Of a stretch of 28,113 bases of DNA, positions 6,746 to 14,438 are shown in pieces; within the stretch, counting starts at the first letter, position 1, and the number at the start of each line of letters is the position of its first letter. Below the pieces are notes generated by a model, which was given only the letters and a program-made list of their open reading frames with translations, was not told the origin of the DNA and searched no databases. The translations under genes and the position numbers were made by a program. The DNA is from CABMGU01 sp964508495. GTDB lineage: Archaea > Nanobdellota > Nanobdellia > Woesearchaeales > ARS49. Where the stretch lies: contig CAZDUA010000005.1 in the NCBI GenBank assembly GCA_964508495.1, positions 1-28,113 on the forward strand, given 5' to 3'.

Positions 6746-6896
6746 CGTTAAACACGCTCTCATAATCAAAATCAATCATTTCAACATTCAACTTAATCTC
6801 TGAAACTTCAGGCACAATCGCGCTTAATTGATAAGTGCTAAACGCAAAAACGCAGGCTAACAACAACAAAACCACAAGACCAAAAGTTTCACTCAT
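6684..6896 (-). CDS. small single-pass membrane protein, unrecognised
   Basis: From the ATG at 6896 this gives 70 residues: a short N-terminus (MSETFG), one strong hydrophobic helix (LVVLLLLACVFAFSTYQLSA), then an acidic tail. A TTG at 6920 in the same frame would add eight residues. It follows the 6933-7382 gene by about 36 bases on the same strand and may be cotranscribed. Its last 62 bases run antisense inside the end of hisS, and the last 15-20 residues (rich in Ser, Gly, Arg) are dictated by the hisS frame, so the natural C-terminus may be recent. The hydrophobic helix with a positioned start supports a real gene, but this is uncertain. Confidence 0.45.
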   Translation of the reverse strand: MSETFGLVVLLLLACVFAFSTYQLSAIVPEVSEIKLNVEMIDFDYESVFNVNVVESCSGGSSLPYRSRAL

Positions 6897-6932
6897 ACAC
6901 TTTAAGAAAAACAACTTCAAAGAAAAAGCTTT

Positions 6933-7382
6933 CTATTGAACAGCATAAGAAGATTCAGGAATGGGCGCTACAACAGGAATCTTGCCTGAATATTTTCTTT
7001 TATCATGATAAGAGCCCTTATTCTGGGCAGCAACCAACAGTTCGCCGAGAGAAACCTCATCAGGAGGACTATATTTCGCATGGCCAATCCTCAAATCAGA
7101 AGAAAAAGGAGCACTGGCAAGCTGTTCCAATTTTTCCACAACAACATGACTTGTGTCTAGCTCAACAATAACGCCAATATTTCTAGTAGTAACACTCCTG
7201 CCACCAACAAGCTGGCAGATGTAATTAATATCGCCCTCTTTCACCTCAATATAAACAAGAGAGAAAGGCTTTTGTTCCTCAATCAGATTGCGAATCTCAG
7301 AAGGAAAAGAAACTTTACGCGGAACCACACTCGGCTCCACTTTTTTAGAGGGAGGTGCCCGTGAAAAATGATACCATGCCAT
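6933..7382 (-). CDS. unknown soluble protein (149 residues)
   Basis: I do not recognise the family. The best start is ATG at 7382, because GGTGAT (an exact match to the anti-Shine-Dalgarno end of archaeal 16S rRNA) lies just upstream; a GTG at 7391 overlaps that site and is less likely. The stop of the upstream gene is only 11 bases away, so the two are cotranscribed. The protein has a Pro/Lys-rich N-terminus, then alternating beta/alpha predicted segments (SLVYIEV, IGVIVELD, VVVEKLEQL) and a Lys/Tyr-rich tail. No signal peptide or membrane helix. Confidence 0.7.
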   Translation of the reverse strand: MAWYHFSRAPPSKKVEPSVVPRKVSFPSEIRNLIEEQKPFSLVYIEVKEGDINYICQLVGGRSVTTRNIGVIVELDTSHVVVEKLEQLASAPFSSDLRIGHAKYSPPDEVSLGELLVAAQNKGSYHDKRKYSGKIPVVAPIPESSYAVQ

Positions 7383-7393
7383 AGTCATCACCG

Positions 7394-8005
7394 TTAAAAC
7401 TTGTAATCTTTCTTAAGCTCAAAATAAGCAGACAACAACTTATCAACATCACTGCCCTTGCTCATGCCGTCAGCAATATTCAACCTAATACCTGCGGCCA
7501 AATCATCAGCGGCCTTTCTCTGCAAGTCCTCAAACCTGTCACCATGAGAATAACGCGCAACGCCAACCACACCATAACTGCCCGCAATCTTTGAAGCAGT
7601 CTCAACATCACAAGAAAGCAAAGCGCCAACCTTGCCATTCACGACACCAATAACATTAGTCTGAACAACATCATTAGTCTTCAAATGCTCTTTAATACCT
7701 GCCATATCAGCGTTATCGAACAACACATAAGTCAAAGACGACAGCTGATGCGCATTGTCAAAAGTCAAATCAGCAACAAGAGTTTTTGTATTGACACGCT
7801 CCTTCAAATAATCAGCAGTCAACAAACCATAAACACGGTCAACACGCCTTCCAAGTTCTTCAGCCGCAGGAGCAGAAATCGCGTTAAACACATGAGGAGC
7901 CTCGCCATTCGGGCTACCCAATATGATAGAAAGACCAAGTTCCACTTGGTCCTTATCTTCCTTCCCAGCTAACCGGGATATCTCTTCAAGCTGTAATTCT
8001 GTCAT
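7394..8005 (-). CDS. unknown protein (203 residues)
   Basis: Not recognised. The sequence has helical, acidic N-terminal residues (MTELQLEEISRLAGKEDKDQ), then a mixed region with possible beta strands (LVADLTF, TNVIGVVNGKVGALLSC, YGVVGVARY). It lacks a signal peptide or membrane helix, so it is probably cytoplasmic. The ATG at 8005 sits about 20-24 bases after a TTTAAATTTAAAT box, consistent with its own leaderless promoter although ftsZ ends only 34 bases upstream on the same strand. It forms a two-gene unit with the 6933-7382 gene. A role beside FtsZ is suggested only by position. Confidence 0.7.
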   Translation of the reverse strand: MTELQLEEISRLAGKEDKDQVELGLSIILGSPNGEAPHVFNAISAPAAEELGRRVDRVYGLLTADYLKERVNTKTLVADLTFDNAHQLSSLTYVLFDNADMAGIKEHLKTNDVVQTNVIGVVNGKVGALLSCDVETASKIAGSYGVVGVARYSHGDRFEDLQRKAADDLAAGIRLNIADGMSKGSDVDKLLSAYFELKKDYKF

Positions 8006-8018
8006 AACTGTCTCTGTA

Positions 8019-8032
8019 ATTTAAATTTAAAT
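8019..8032 (-). promoter_or_regulatory. TATA-like box of the 203-residue gene
   Basis: ATTTAAATTTAAAT in the short gap after ftsZ, about 20-24 bases before the ATG at 8005. Confidence 0.45.
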
Positions 8033-8039
8033 AAAAAAA

Positions 8040-9110
8040 TTAAAGCATCTCAATGCCGAGTTCGTCATTGAGGCGTTTGGACTGAGGGCTTGCCCTTCTA
8101 GGATCGCTCTTGCCAAGGATCCATGGTGAAGAGACACCTGTGATGATCGTCATAACCATCAATTTGCCCTTCATGTCCTCGCTAACACGAGCTCCCCAGA
8201 TAACGTTCGCATCCTCATCCATCTCTGTGGTTACTAATTCTCCAACCTGGTTAATCTCTTCCAGCGTCATATCCGGACCGCCCCAGACATGAATCAAAGC
8301 ACCAGTCGCGCCCTTGTAAGAAATGTCCAACAATGGGTTAGCTAATGCTCCCTTCACTGCTTCTTCAACTCTGTTGTTTGTATCGCTGCTGCCTACACCG
8401 ATAGCAGCAACTCCGCCATTAGTCATAATGGCTTTAACGTCAGCATAGTCAAGGTTGACAAGAGACGGAACAGCAATAGTTTCAACAATACCCTTAATCA
8501 TCGTCGAGACAAGCTCGTTCGCAACAGCGAAAGCCTGCTGGATAGGCAAGTTACCTGCAATCTGGACAAGCCTGTTGTTGTCAATAACGACAACCGTGTC
8601 AGAAACCTGTCTTAACTGCTGTAATCCAAACTCTGCCTTGTCAATTCTAGCTCTCTCAATACCGAAAGGCATTGTAACAGTGCCAATAACTATGGCACCC
8701 ATCTCCTTTGCAACACTTGCAACAACAGGAGCAGCACCAGTACCAGTGCCTCCTCCCATACCTGCACAGACGAAAACCATGTCTGAGCCTCGGAGAGTTT
8801 CCTTAATCTGCATCAAAGATTCCTGAGCTGCCTCAGCACCCTTCTGCGGGAAACCGCCACAGCCAAGACCTCTAGTAAGCTCCTTACCAATCATGAACTT
8901 TTTGTCACCCTCAGAAATATCGACGTGCTGCTTGTCAGTGTTAATAACAATAATCTCAGCACCCTTGATTCCTTTCTTGTACAACCAGCTGACCATATTG
9001 TTGCCAGCTCCACCAACTCCAATCACCTTAATACTTGCCTGCCCGAAATCGTAGCTCTCTTGCTTGGGCATCGTTTCTTGTGCCAATGCGCTTTTTACTA
9101 GGAAATCCAT
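8040..9110 (-). CDS. ftsZ: cell division GTPase FtsZ
   Basis: 356 residues, the tubulin-like GTPase that forms the division ring. The GTP-binding start IKVIGVGGAGNN is at 27-38, the tubulin signature GGGTGTG at 119-125, and the T7 synergy loop NLDYADVKAIM at about 225. The tail is short (PQSKRLNDELGIEML) and does not show the bacterial conserved C-terminal peptide, as usual for archaeal FtsZ. I set the start at ATG 9110 because GGAGGT lies nine bases upstream and family homology begins about 25 residues later. The frame stays open for 83 more codons upstream, but that stretch is proline- and aromatic-rich without family likeness. The nearest good TATA box is at 9332-9343, implying a leader near 200 bases. 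Confidence 0.95.
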   Translation of the reverse strand: MDFLVKSALAQETMPKQESYDFGQASIKVIGVGGAGNNMVSWLYKKGIKGAEIIVINTDKQHVDISEGDKKFMIGKELTRGLGCGGFPQKGAEAAQESLMQIKETLRGSDMVFVCAGMGGGTGTGAAPVVASVAKEMGAIVIGTVTMPFGIERARIDKAEFGLQQLRQVSDTVVVIDNNRLVQIAGNLPIQQAFAVANELVSTMIKGIVETIAVPSLVNLDYADVKAIMTNGGVAAIGVGSSDTNNRVEEAVKGALANPLLDISYKGATGALIHVWGGPDMTLEEINQVGELVTTEMDEDANVIWGARVSEDMKGKLMVMTIITGVSSPWILGKSDPRRASPQSKRLNDELGIEML

Positions 9111-9331
9111 GTTCTGTCTACCTCCATCCTTTTGAAAAGGAAAATGAAAGGCCCTCCAGTTCTTTGTGGGTTTTGGGGGGTGGTTTATGGGAAAGAAACA
9201 GTGGAGAGCCCCTATGATTATGCCTCTTTTTTCCCTCGCTTGCATCAACTGCGCTTTTGGCGCAATATCACGATTGAAAACTGGTACACCGAAGTTACCA
9301 ATTGTCACATTTTTGTATACTAATGTAGGCA

Positions 9332-9343
9332 TGGTTATATTTA
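9332..9343 (-). promoter_or_regulatory. TATA box upstream of ftsZ
   Basis: CTTTAAATATAA-type box on the minus strand, the only strong one between ftsZ and the divergent gene. It predicts transcription from about 9312-9315, some 200 bases before the ftsZ ATG. Confidence 0.5.
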
Positions 9344-9424
9344 AAGTTTTCTGTTTCAAATAGGCCTATCGTCGATAACCCATATAAAGAAAAGGTACTT
9401 ACCACAGTAGTAGAATAAAGCATA

Positions 9425-9436
9425 AATTTTATATAC
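9425..9436 (+). promoter_or_regulatory. TATA box of the 134-residue gene
   Basis: ATTTTATATACT, centred about 45 bases before the ATG at 9476. A short leader of some 20 bases would hold GGGAGTGG as a possible, rather distant, ribosome binding site. Confidence 0.5.
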
Positions 9437-9475
9437 TGAGCGCTATTAATCCACACTGGGAGTGGTAATCATACA

Positions 9476-9880
9476 ATGGTAATATTATTCGACAGATTCA
9501 ACTTATCGGAAGACATCTACGAAGTAATTTTCTCCACGAACCAGCAAAAGATTGTCGCCAAAGAATTGATTAAGTTCATAATTGCAAGAAAAAGCGAAAT
9601 CTCAAAAGCCGACATGAGCCTTTTCGCAACACAATTACACGACGGAAAATACGAATGCATTCTTGACGAAGCACCATACAAAGGAAAGAAAGTAAAATTA
9701 TCTTACAACAAAAGACAATTCTACGACAGAATATTAACCCCGATGAAAGCAATGGGATTAATTGATTACGACTTGTACAAGAAGACATACAAGATATCAG
9801 CAAAATTCACAGCAGACCTCGTGCGCATAGGAAACATGTGGAAACAAGAACTCCACAGACAAGGCGTAAACACTCCTTAA
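9476..9880 (+). CDS. small basic protein, possibly winged-helix, unrecognised
   Basis: 134 residues, lysine-rich (predicted basic). The pattern of helices ending in RQFYDRILTPMKAMGLIDYDLYKKTYKIS resembles the recognition helix and wing of a winged-helix DNA-binding domain: a helix, the 'GLIDYD' turn and a beta hairpin. The first half (VAKELIKFIIARKSEISKADMSLFATQL) would supply the other helices. This is inference from pattern only. No signal peptide or membrane helix. It lies between divergent ftsZ and purF-like genes with its own promoter. Confidence 0.65.
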   Translation: MVILFDRFNLSEDIYEVIFSTNQQKIVAKELIKFIIARKSEISKADMSLFATQLHDGKYECILDEAPYKGKKVKLSYNKRQFYDRILTPMKAMGLIDYDLYKKTYKISAKFTADLVRIGNMWKQELHRQGVNTP

Positions 9881-9922
9881 TTCTCGTCAGTAAGAATAAA
9901 CTACTCATTTCAGCCAACAAAT

Positions 9923-9932
9923 CTTTTTAAAC
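9923..9932 (+). promoter_or_regulatory. TATA box of the purF-like gene
   Basis: CTTTTTAAAC, centred 27 bases before the ATG at 9955. Leaderless spacing. Confidence 0.6.
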
Positions 9933-9954
9933 TAAACAAAAGAGAAAAACAGAC

Positions 9955-11502
9955 ATGTGCGCAATAACGGGGGTGTACTCTCCAAAAGGAGCAGCTGCTG
10001 CATACGCAGGGCGCATACTACACTTTCTACAAAACCGAGGACAAGACGCAGCGGGCATATACACGCTCGACGGACCACAAGTTAACTACAGAAAAGGCAT
10101 TGGCGCAGTAAAAGAAGTATTCGGAAGATTAAAACTACCCAAAGAAGATTCTCTAGGACTGGAAAACTTAGCAGAACTTACAGGGAAACACGCAGTAGGG
10201 CACACGCGCTACCAGACAACAGAACAAGGAGGCCCATACAACGCACAGCCATTCACAACAAAAAACGAAAGATTCGTAATAATCATGTCCCACAATGGAC
10301 ACGTAAACAACGCACAAGAAGTAAACCAAAAAATAAGACTTGAAGACAGAATAGAAAAAGACGTCTGGATTGAGAAACCTCCAAGAAAAGAAGAACGCGT
10401 CGACTGCGATGTTGTACCAATAATGTACGTATTCGCAGACGGAATGGCAAAACAAAACGACCCAGTAGATGCCATATTGCAGGGAGCAGACGACGTAATG
10501 CACACAATAAGAGGAGCATACACCGTATCAGCAGCAATCTATGACCAAAAAACGGGGAAAAGCTTCCAAATAGCATTCAAAGACCCAAGAGCAATAAGAC
10601 CCGGATTCTACGGAAAACAAAACGGCACATCAGCAGTATCATCAGAAACATTCGCGCTCGAACGAAGCGATTTTAGAGACATAAAACCAATACGAAACGC
10701 AGAAGTAGTTATATTTTACAACGGAGAAACACACAGACAACAAATAATGCCATTCAAAAACTACGACGTCAACCTATGCCAGTTCGAACAAGGATACTTC
10801 TCACGCGCATTATCCTGCCTGGACGGCACAAGCATCAATCATGGAAGATTCCTAGAAGGGCTCGCGCTGTCACGAAAAATACAAAAAGAACACCCAGAAT
10901 GGGCAGACATAATAGACTTCGTAACATTCCTCCCAAGCACTCCAACACCGATCGCAAAAGGCGTAGCAAAAGGACTCGAGATGGATTACAGAATAGTAAT
11001 AGAAAAAGACCCATACGATTACAAAAGAGAATTCATAACACTCCCAGGACAAAGACACGAAAGAACAAAACGACAATCAGCAGTACACTGGGACGCGGTA
11101 TGCGGACGAAGCTTCATCCTCATAGACGACAGCATAGTACGAGGAGACACGATGAAAGCAAACATCGCAATGCTAAGAGAAGCAGGAGCAGTCAACATTT
11201 ACGTTGCGAGCGGATACCCGCGCATAGAACACCCATGTGATCTGGGAGTAGACATGAAAGCACAAAAAGAACTAATCGCATTTGGAAAAACAGATGAACA
11301 AATCGCAAAAGAAATCGGAGCAGACGGATTAGTATTCCTCACCCAAGAAGAATACGCGCGCGTCTGGAACAACGTAGACATCGACGCAGGAATCAGAAGA
11401 AAAATAGAACTGGGAATTTTCAGCCCTGAAATTCTAGAATTTGTATCAAAAGGAAAGAAATGCAACGCGTGCGTGACGGGCAAAAATCCAACGCACGATT
11501 AA
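9955..11502 (+). CDS. purF: amidophosphoribosyltransferase-like protein (PurF family)
   Basis: 515 residues with an N-terminal class II glutaminase domain and a C-terminal phosphoribosyltransferase domain, the layout of the first enzyme of purine synthesis (PRPP plus glutamine to phosphoribosylamine). The catalytic Cys2 follows the initiator Met; QNRGQDAAGI (26-35), NAQPF (96-100) and HNGHVNNA (113-120) build the glutaminase site. The PRPP loop ILIDDSIVRGDT is at 388-399. Cys275, Cys428, Cys503 and Cys506 match the four Fe-S cluster ligands of the Bacillus-type enzyme. Divergent points: the usual PDSG segment is replaced by LPSTPTP (326-332), and YFARPDS by YFSRALS. So it may be a diverged relative; no other purine gene is in the window. 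Its TAA shares a TTAA with the opposing gene. Confidence 0.85.
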   Translation: MCAITGVYSPKGAAAAYAGRILHFLQNRGQDAAGIYTLDGPQVNYRKGIGAVKEVFGRLKLPKEDSLGLENLAELTGKHAVGHTRYQTTEQGGPYNAQPFTTKNERFVIIMSHNGHVNNAQEVNQKIRLEDRIEKDVWIEKPPRKEERVDCDVVPIMYVFADGMAKQNDPVDAILQGADDVMHTIRGAYTVSAAIYDQKTGKSFQIAFKDPRAIRPGFYGKQNGTSAVSSETFALERSDFRDIKPIRNAEVVIFYNGETHRQQIMPFKNYDVNLCQFEQGYFSRALSCLDGTSINHGRFLEGLALSRKIQKEHPEWADIIDFVTFLPSTPTPIAKGVAKGLEMDYRIVIEKDPYDYKREFITLPGQRHERTKRQSAVHWDAVCGRSFILIDDSIVRGDTMKANIAMLREAGAVNIYVASGYPRIEHPCDLGVDMKAQKELIAFGKTDEQIAKEIGADGLVFLTQEEYARVWNNVDIDAGIRRKIELGIFSPEILEFVSKGKKCNACVTGKNPTHD

Positions 11503-12203
11503 CGACCCTTGCCAAACACTACTTTTCCCAGAGGGAGTCTCAAATAAGAATTTGAAGTTGTGCCTTTAGACTGATAACTGCCTACTGTAATAACGGGAGT
11601 AACCTGTCCCAACGGCTGGCCAATTGATAACAAATCACCATTGCCTATCTTCATCGCTGAAAAACCGCCGGTTGACTGCCTGATTCTCGCCCAACGGCCA
11701 AAATAACGATAATGAGCATCACTATGAAGCCAGCTGGAAGCCGACAAAACCATCTCAGGAGAACCGCCAGTGATAACCAAAACAGGCTGTTCCTGATACT
11801 TGCCCAGAAGAATCAAACCCTGATCAGCAGGAAGAACATTACAATTCTCAAACTCAAGAACCCTCCTAACCCAATCATTATTGCAAGGAGTTCCAACAAT
11901 AATAGCAGGACGGTCAAGAATTAAAACTTCAGAAGCAAAACGCACATTCTGCGGAATTGTCAACGGGTCAGCCCTGATTCTGAAAAAGTTATAGCCGTCA
12001 TGAATCCTGTAAGTAGGAGCGTACATCTTAGGGATTTCGTTCAATACCAGATTAGAAGCAGAATTTTCTTCCGGAGCACGCAAGTCACCCTTGATAATAT
12101 AAGCTTGAAAATCACGCTCTATGAAAAAAAAATAAGGATAATCAGCAATAGTCTGGGCTACAGCAACGGTTGAGAACAATAAGAAAATAACGAGCCATTT
12201 CAT
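11499..12203 (-). CDS. secreted protein with S-layer-like domain
   Basis: 234 residues with a signal peptide (MKWLVIFLLFSTVAVAQ) and no later membrane helix. The central part (VLILDRPAIIVGTPCNNDWVR, CNVLPADQGLILLGKYQEQPVLVITGGSPEMV) follows the order seen in archaeal S-layer-type domains: a strand ending in G-x-PC-N, a Cys in a 'C..L...QGLI' segment, then a strand leading to a G-S-x-E helix. That assignment is by resemblance. Cys pair at about 106 and 120 could form a disulfide. It is the last gene of the operon that starts with eS1. The start ATG overlaps the stop of the upstream membrane protein gene as ATGA. Its TAA overlaps the purF TAA in the palindrome TTAA. Confidence 0.65.
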   Translation of the reverse strand: MKWLVIFLLFSTVAVAQTIADYPYFFFIERDFQAYIIKGDLRAPEENSASNLVLNEIPKMYAPTYRIHDGYNFFRIRADPLTIPQNVRFASEVLILDRPAIIVGTPCNNDWVRRVLEFENCNVLPADQGLILLGKYQEQPVLVITGGSPEMVLSASSWLHSDAHYRYFGRWARIRQSTGGFSAMKIGNGDLLSIGQPLGQVTPVITVGSYQSKGTTSNSYLRLPLGKVVFGKGR

Positions 12204-12466
12204 CTTTTCAGTTTAGGAGCTTTACGCTTGTGCGCCCAGCCAAGACCATAAACAGCGATTATAATCCAGACAATATTCAGAGTAAGACCGGCAAAAGTCT
12301 GATGAAACCAAGCATCATAAGCGAGCAGCAAACCGGCAAACAAGTTCAATCCGAGATACGCGCGCGAATGAGAATGCACGACTTTGTGGGTTAGGAGCCA
12401 GAAAGCCAGCAGGATACAAACAGCGCCAATCCAACCCGGAATATTATAAACTAAAATAACAATCAC
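12200..12466 (-). CDS. CBU_0592-like membrane protein
   Basis: Up to 88 residues with three membrane helices: about 8-25, 38-53 and 60-77. The motif order (PGWIGAVCILLAFWLLT, then YLGLNLFAGLLLAYDAW, then LNIVWIIIAVYGL) matches the small membrane family named after Coxiella CBU_0592, whose role is unknown. The coordinate uses GTG at 12466, but that GTG lies inside the ribosome binding sequence GAGGTGAT. At the exact spacing used by the gene at 26424 (four bases after GAGGTGAT) the codon is ATT (12457), in frame, so a rare AUU start may be the real one. It sits 25 bases after bud32 and overlaps the next gene by four bases. Confidence 0.75.
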   Translation of the reverse strand: MIVILVYNIPGWIGAVCILLAFWLLTHKVVHSHSRAYLGLNLFAGLLLAYDAWFHQTFAGLTLNIVWIIIAVYGLGWAHKRKAPKLKR

Positions 12467-12491
12467 CTCTTATTAGTATTAAGAATAAGCA

Positions 12492-13082
12492 CTACTTTTT
12501 ATTTCTTCCGCGTTTATTAACAACTTCCAAACGTTCCAAGATTAAGCCAGCTTCAGGGTTTGTCTCGCCATATCCTGCAAGAACTTCCTTAATGCATTCA
12601 TCATAAATCTCATGATGCCTGCTCTCTAACGCCCTGTCTAACAAATGCAAGTCAACAGCTTTGTCTTCCGGCTTCTTGCTGACAAAACTTAAGCCGAAAT
12701 CAATCAAGTGAATCGTGTTATCTTTTAGAATCATGTTGGACGTGGTTAAGTCAGCATGAACGATATCATTCTTGTGCAAAAGACCGACTTTTTGACCGAT
12801 TTCCCTTGCTAAAGAAACAGACATGACATCCCTAACCTTAGGACCGTCAATAAAACTCATGTCAATCTGCATTTTTTCGTCACAGACTTTGAGAAGTTCA
12901 GGAGCGGGAACGTTGATCTTCTTCAAAGTTTCCAGAATCTTGGCTTCTTTTCTAGTGCGCTGCTTTCTCAACTTCTGGTCGATAACCGGAAGCCTGTAAC
13001 CCTTGACAGGACGCTCTTTTATGACCCTGCCATCTACCTTGAACAACCTTGCTTCCGCTCCATGCCCAATAAGCTCAGTCAC
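12492..13082 (-). CDS. bud32: KEOPS complex kinase/ATPase Bud32
   Basis: 196 residues of the small atypical kinase family in the KEOPS complex, which makes the t6A base on tRNAs reading ANN codons. The N-terminus GHGAEARLF replaces the usual kinase G-loop, Lys22 (VIKERP) is the ATP lysine, and the family signature GYRLPVIDQKLRKQRTRKEAKIL spans about 28-50. HADLTTSN has the catalytic Asp111 and IDFG the metal Asp128. I prefer GTG at 13082, with GGAG five bases upstream; ATG 13097 is the alternative. Either start overlaps the end of the upstream gene (stop at 13075). It is in the eS1 operon, which links it to translation. Kae1 is not in the window. Confidence 0.9.
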   Translation of the reverse strand: MTELIGHGAEARLFKVDGRVIKERPVKGYRLPVIDQKLRKQRTRKEAKILETLKKINVPAPELLKVCDEKMQIDMSFIDGPKVRDVMSVSLAREIGQKVGLLHKNDIVHADLTTSNMILKDNTIHLIDFGLSFVSKKPEDKAVDLHLLDRALESRHHEIYDECIKEVLAGYGETNPEAGLILERLEVVNKRGRNKK

Positions 13083-13614
13083 TGTAACTCCTACCATGCT
13101 TCTTATCATACGATATTGATAAAGCTGTGCTCCAAATATTATCAGGCGCATCAGCAACACGCTTAGCATCAGCATGCAAGCGCTTGGCCTCGTGTGAATT
13201 CAAACCGTTCTGCATTAAACTTGAAATTCCAAAACCCAAAAAGCCGACAAAAGCCACCAGCGCATTCGGAACAGATTCCTCTTTTGCGCTGGCAGAAAAC
13301 AACGAAGCTACCAGCCCATACAATCCACCAGCAGCACAAGTCCACTGAACAAAATTAAGAAGCTCGTGCGCAGGACTCTTTGCTTTTTTAACAAGAATCT
13401 GCGCGACATATGCGAAATTTTCGCGCAACTCAACAGAAGGACGCTGGTACATAATGCAATGGTCATACTCGCGCATGTAACTGACAGCGTGCTTTTTGTC
13501 TTCCTTTGGAAAATTACCTTCAGTAATACGCTCGCTCGCAATGTAAACAGTTTCAAGACCGTCAACAGTCAAATTGACGAGCCTTTCGTTAAGAACTTTA
13601 TCGTCAAGAGACAT
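13075..13614 (-). CDS. membrane protein with two helices, unrecognised
   Basis: 179 residues. The first 75 residues are soluble and charged, with several Tyr. Two hydrophobic segments follow at about 90-107 (WTCAAGGLYGLVASLFSA) and 118-136 (ALVAFVGFLGFGISSLM), then a basic soluble tail of about 40 residues. No family recognised. It is 6 bases after the eS1 stop and its 3' end overlaps bud32, so it is translated from the same mRNA. ATG at 13614 is the only good start. Confidence 0.7.
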   Translation of the reverse strand: MSLDDKVLNERLVNLTVDGLETVYIASERITEGNFPKEDKKHAVSYMREYDHCIMYQRPSVELRENFAYVAQILVKKAKSPAHELLNFVQWTCAAGGLYGLVASLFSASAKEESVPNALVAFVGFLGFGISSLMQNGLNSHEAKRLHADAKRVADAPDNIWSTALSISYDKKHGRSYSD

Positions 13615-13620
13615 AAAGAA

Positions 13621-14355
13621 TTAAGCAGACTCGGGCTCGGCGGCCTGTTCTGCTTCCGCAGGCTTTTCCTCACTCGCACTCTCTTTTTCCTGCATTCTCT
13701 CCTGAACTTCACGCTTAGGAACTTCCGGCATTTTTTCAGGAGGCAAAGTAATCTTCAAACCAAGCTCTTTGACTTTTTCAGTAGGAATAAATTCAATCTG
13801 TCTAATCTCACAAGCACTAACAGGGTACAAGCGCCTCAATAATTGGCTCAAGCCGTGCTGGATTTTCTTCTGAACAACATCACGAATCAAACCTTCAGCG
13901 TCCAACTGCGAAATCACCTTAGCAAGGAAAGCACGCTGCAATTTGCTCATAGAAGCAAGAACGCTGCCAGTAGTCCTGCCACGCGTGACAATTATAGGCT
14001 TTATCCTGATTATTCTCTTGTCAGCAGACTCAACAATAAAAGAATCCTCGATTTTTTCCCTGCTCCTTCGCATCAATTTCTTTGCACTTGCAGGTTGCAT
14101 TTTGTAGCCGACAAGCTCAGTAACCACCATATCGTTTTTAATTCCAGTAATCTTGAAAGAAACATTAACAGACTGCTTCTGAGGATCACCAGTAAGAATC
14201 ATCAAGCTGATCGAAACATGCCTGCCAACCAATTCCTGAGGCTCGCCTACATAAGACTCGCCAATAACCTGCTCGTTAAATAGCTTCGGCGCTAATATTG
14301 TTATCCAGCGCTTCTTTTTAACGACAACAGCTGCTGCTGCCACCTTGATAGCCAT
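13621..14355 (-). CDS. ribosomal protein eS1 (S3Ae)
   Basis: A 244-residue small-subunit ribosomal protein found in archaea and eukaryotes, absent from bacteria. Visible family features: KKKRWITILAPKLFNEQVIGES near the start, then the GR-x-V-x-x-S-L segment at about 45, KPIIVTRGRTTGSVLASM in the centre, and the SACEIRQIE segment near 180. The last 30 residues form a Glu/Ala-rich tail that is longer than the compact family core and probably disordered. ATG 14355 is 27 bases from a TATA box, so the mRNA is leaderless; an upstream in-frame start at 14370 falls too close to that box. It heads a five-gene operon. Confidence 0.93.
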   Translation of the reverse strand: MAIKVAAAAVVVKKKRWITILAPKLFNEQVIGESYVGEPQELVGRHVSISLMILTGDPQKQSVNVSFKITGIKNDMVVTELVGYKMQPASAKKLMRRSREKIEDSFIVESADKRIIRIKPIIVTRGRTTGSVLASMSKLQRAFLAKVISQLDAEGLIRDVVQKKIQHGLSQLLRRLYPVSACEIRQIEFIPTEKVKELGLKITLPPEKMPEVPKREVQERMQEKESASEEKPAEAEQAAEPESA

Positions 14356-14376
14356 ACACTCGAGAAACAAGGAAGG

Positions 14377-14387
14377 GGTTTATAAAG
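14377..14387 (-). promoter_or_regulatory. TATA box of the eS1 operon
   Basis: CTTTATAAACC on the minus strand, centred 27 bases before ATG 14355. Confidence 0.65.
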
Positions 14388-14405
14388 ATTCCTGTTGGAC
14401 AGACA

Positions 14406-14417
14406 AAGTTTATTAAG
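14406..14417 (+). promoter_or_regulatory. TATA box of the 174-residue gene
   Basis: AAGTTTATTAAG, centred about 27 bases before ATG 14439. Back to back with the eS1 promoter. Confidence 0.55.
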
Positions 14418-14438
14418 ACGAGCAAAGGGCACTCGAAT

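Larger units (their letters stand above)
9111..9475. other. long ftsZ leader and divergent promoter region
   Basis: About 200 bases (9111-9312) are predicted to be the 5' leader of ftsZ on the minus strand. They include a small hairpin (TGCGC, loop CAAAA, GCGCA), a C-rich run opposite GGGTTTTGGGGGG on the plus strand, and TCCTTTT-C-AAAAGGA directly before the GGAGGT site. 9360-9475 holds a small palindrome (TATCG-T-CGATA, 9366-9376) and the promoter of the 9476 gene. No gene is seen. Confidence 0.5.

Noticed and set aside
9111..9359. In-frame N-terminal extension of FtsZ from 9359 or 9332
   Set aside because: It has no FtsZ likeness, passes through the TATA box, and a textbook ribosome binding site marks ATG 9110.
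10776..11240. 154-codon plus-strand frame inside the purF-like gene
   Set aside because: It is Arg/Thr/His-rich out-of-frame translation of an A/C-rich gene with no start signal.
13366..14283. Plus-strand frames of 146-158 codons opposite eS1 and its neighbour
   Set aside because: Opposite strand of clear operon genes; no promoter, no recognisable product.
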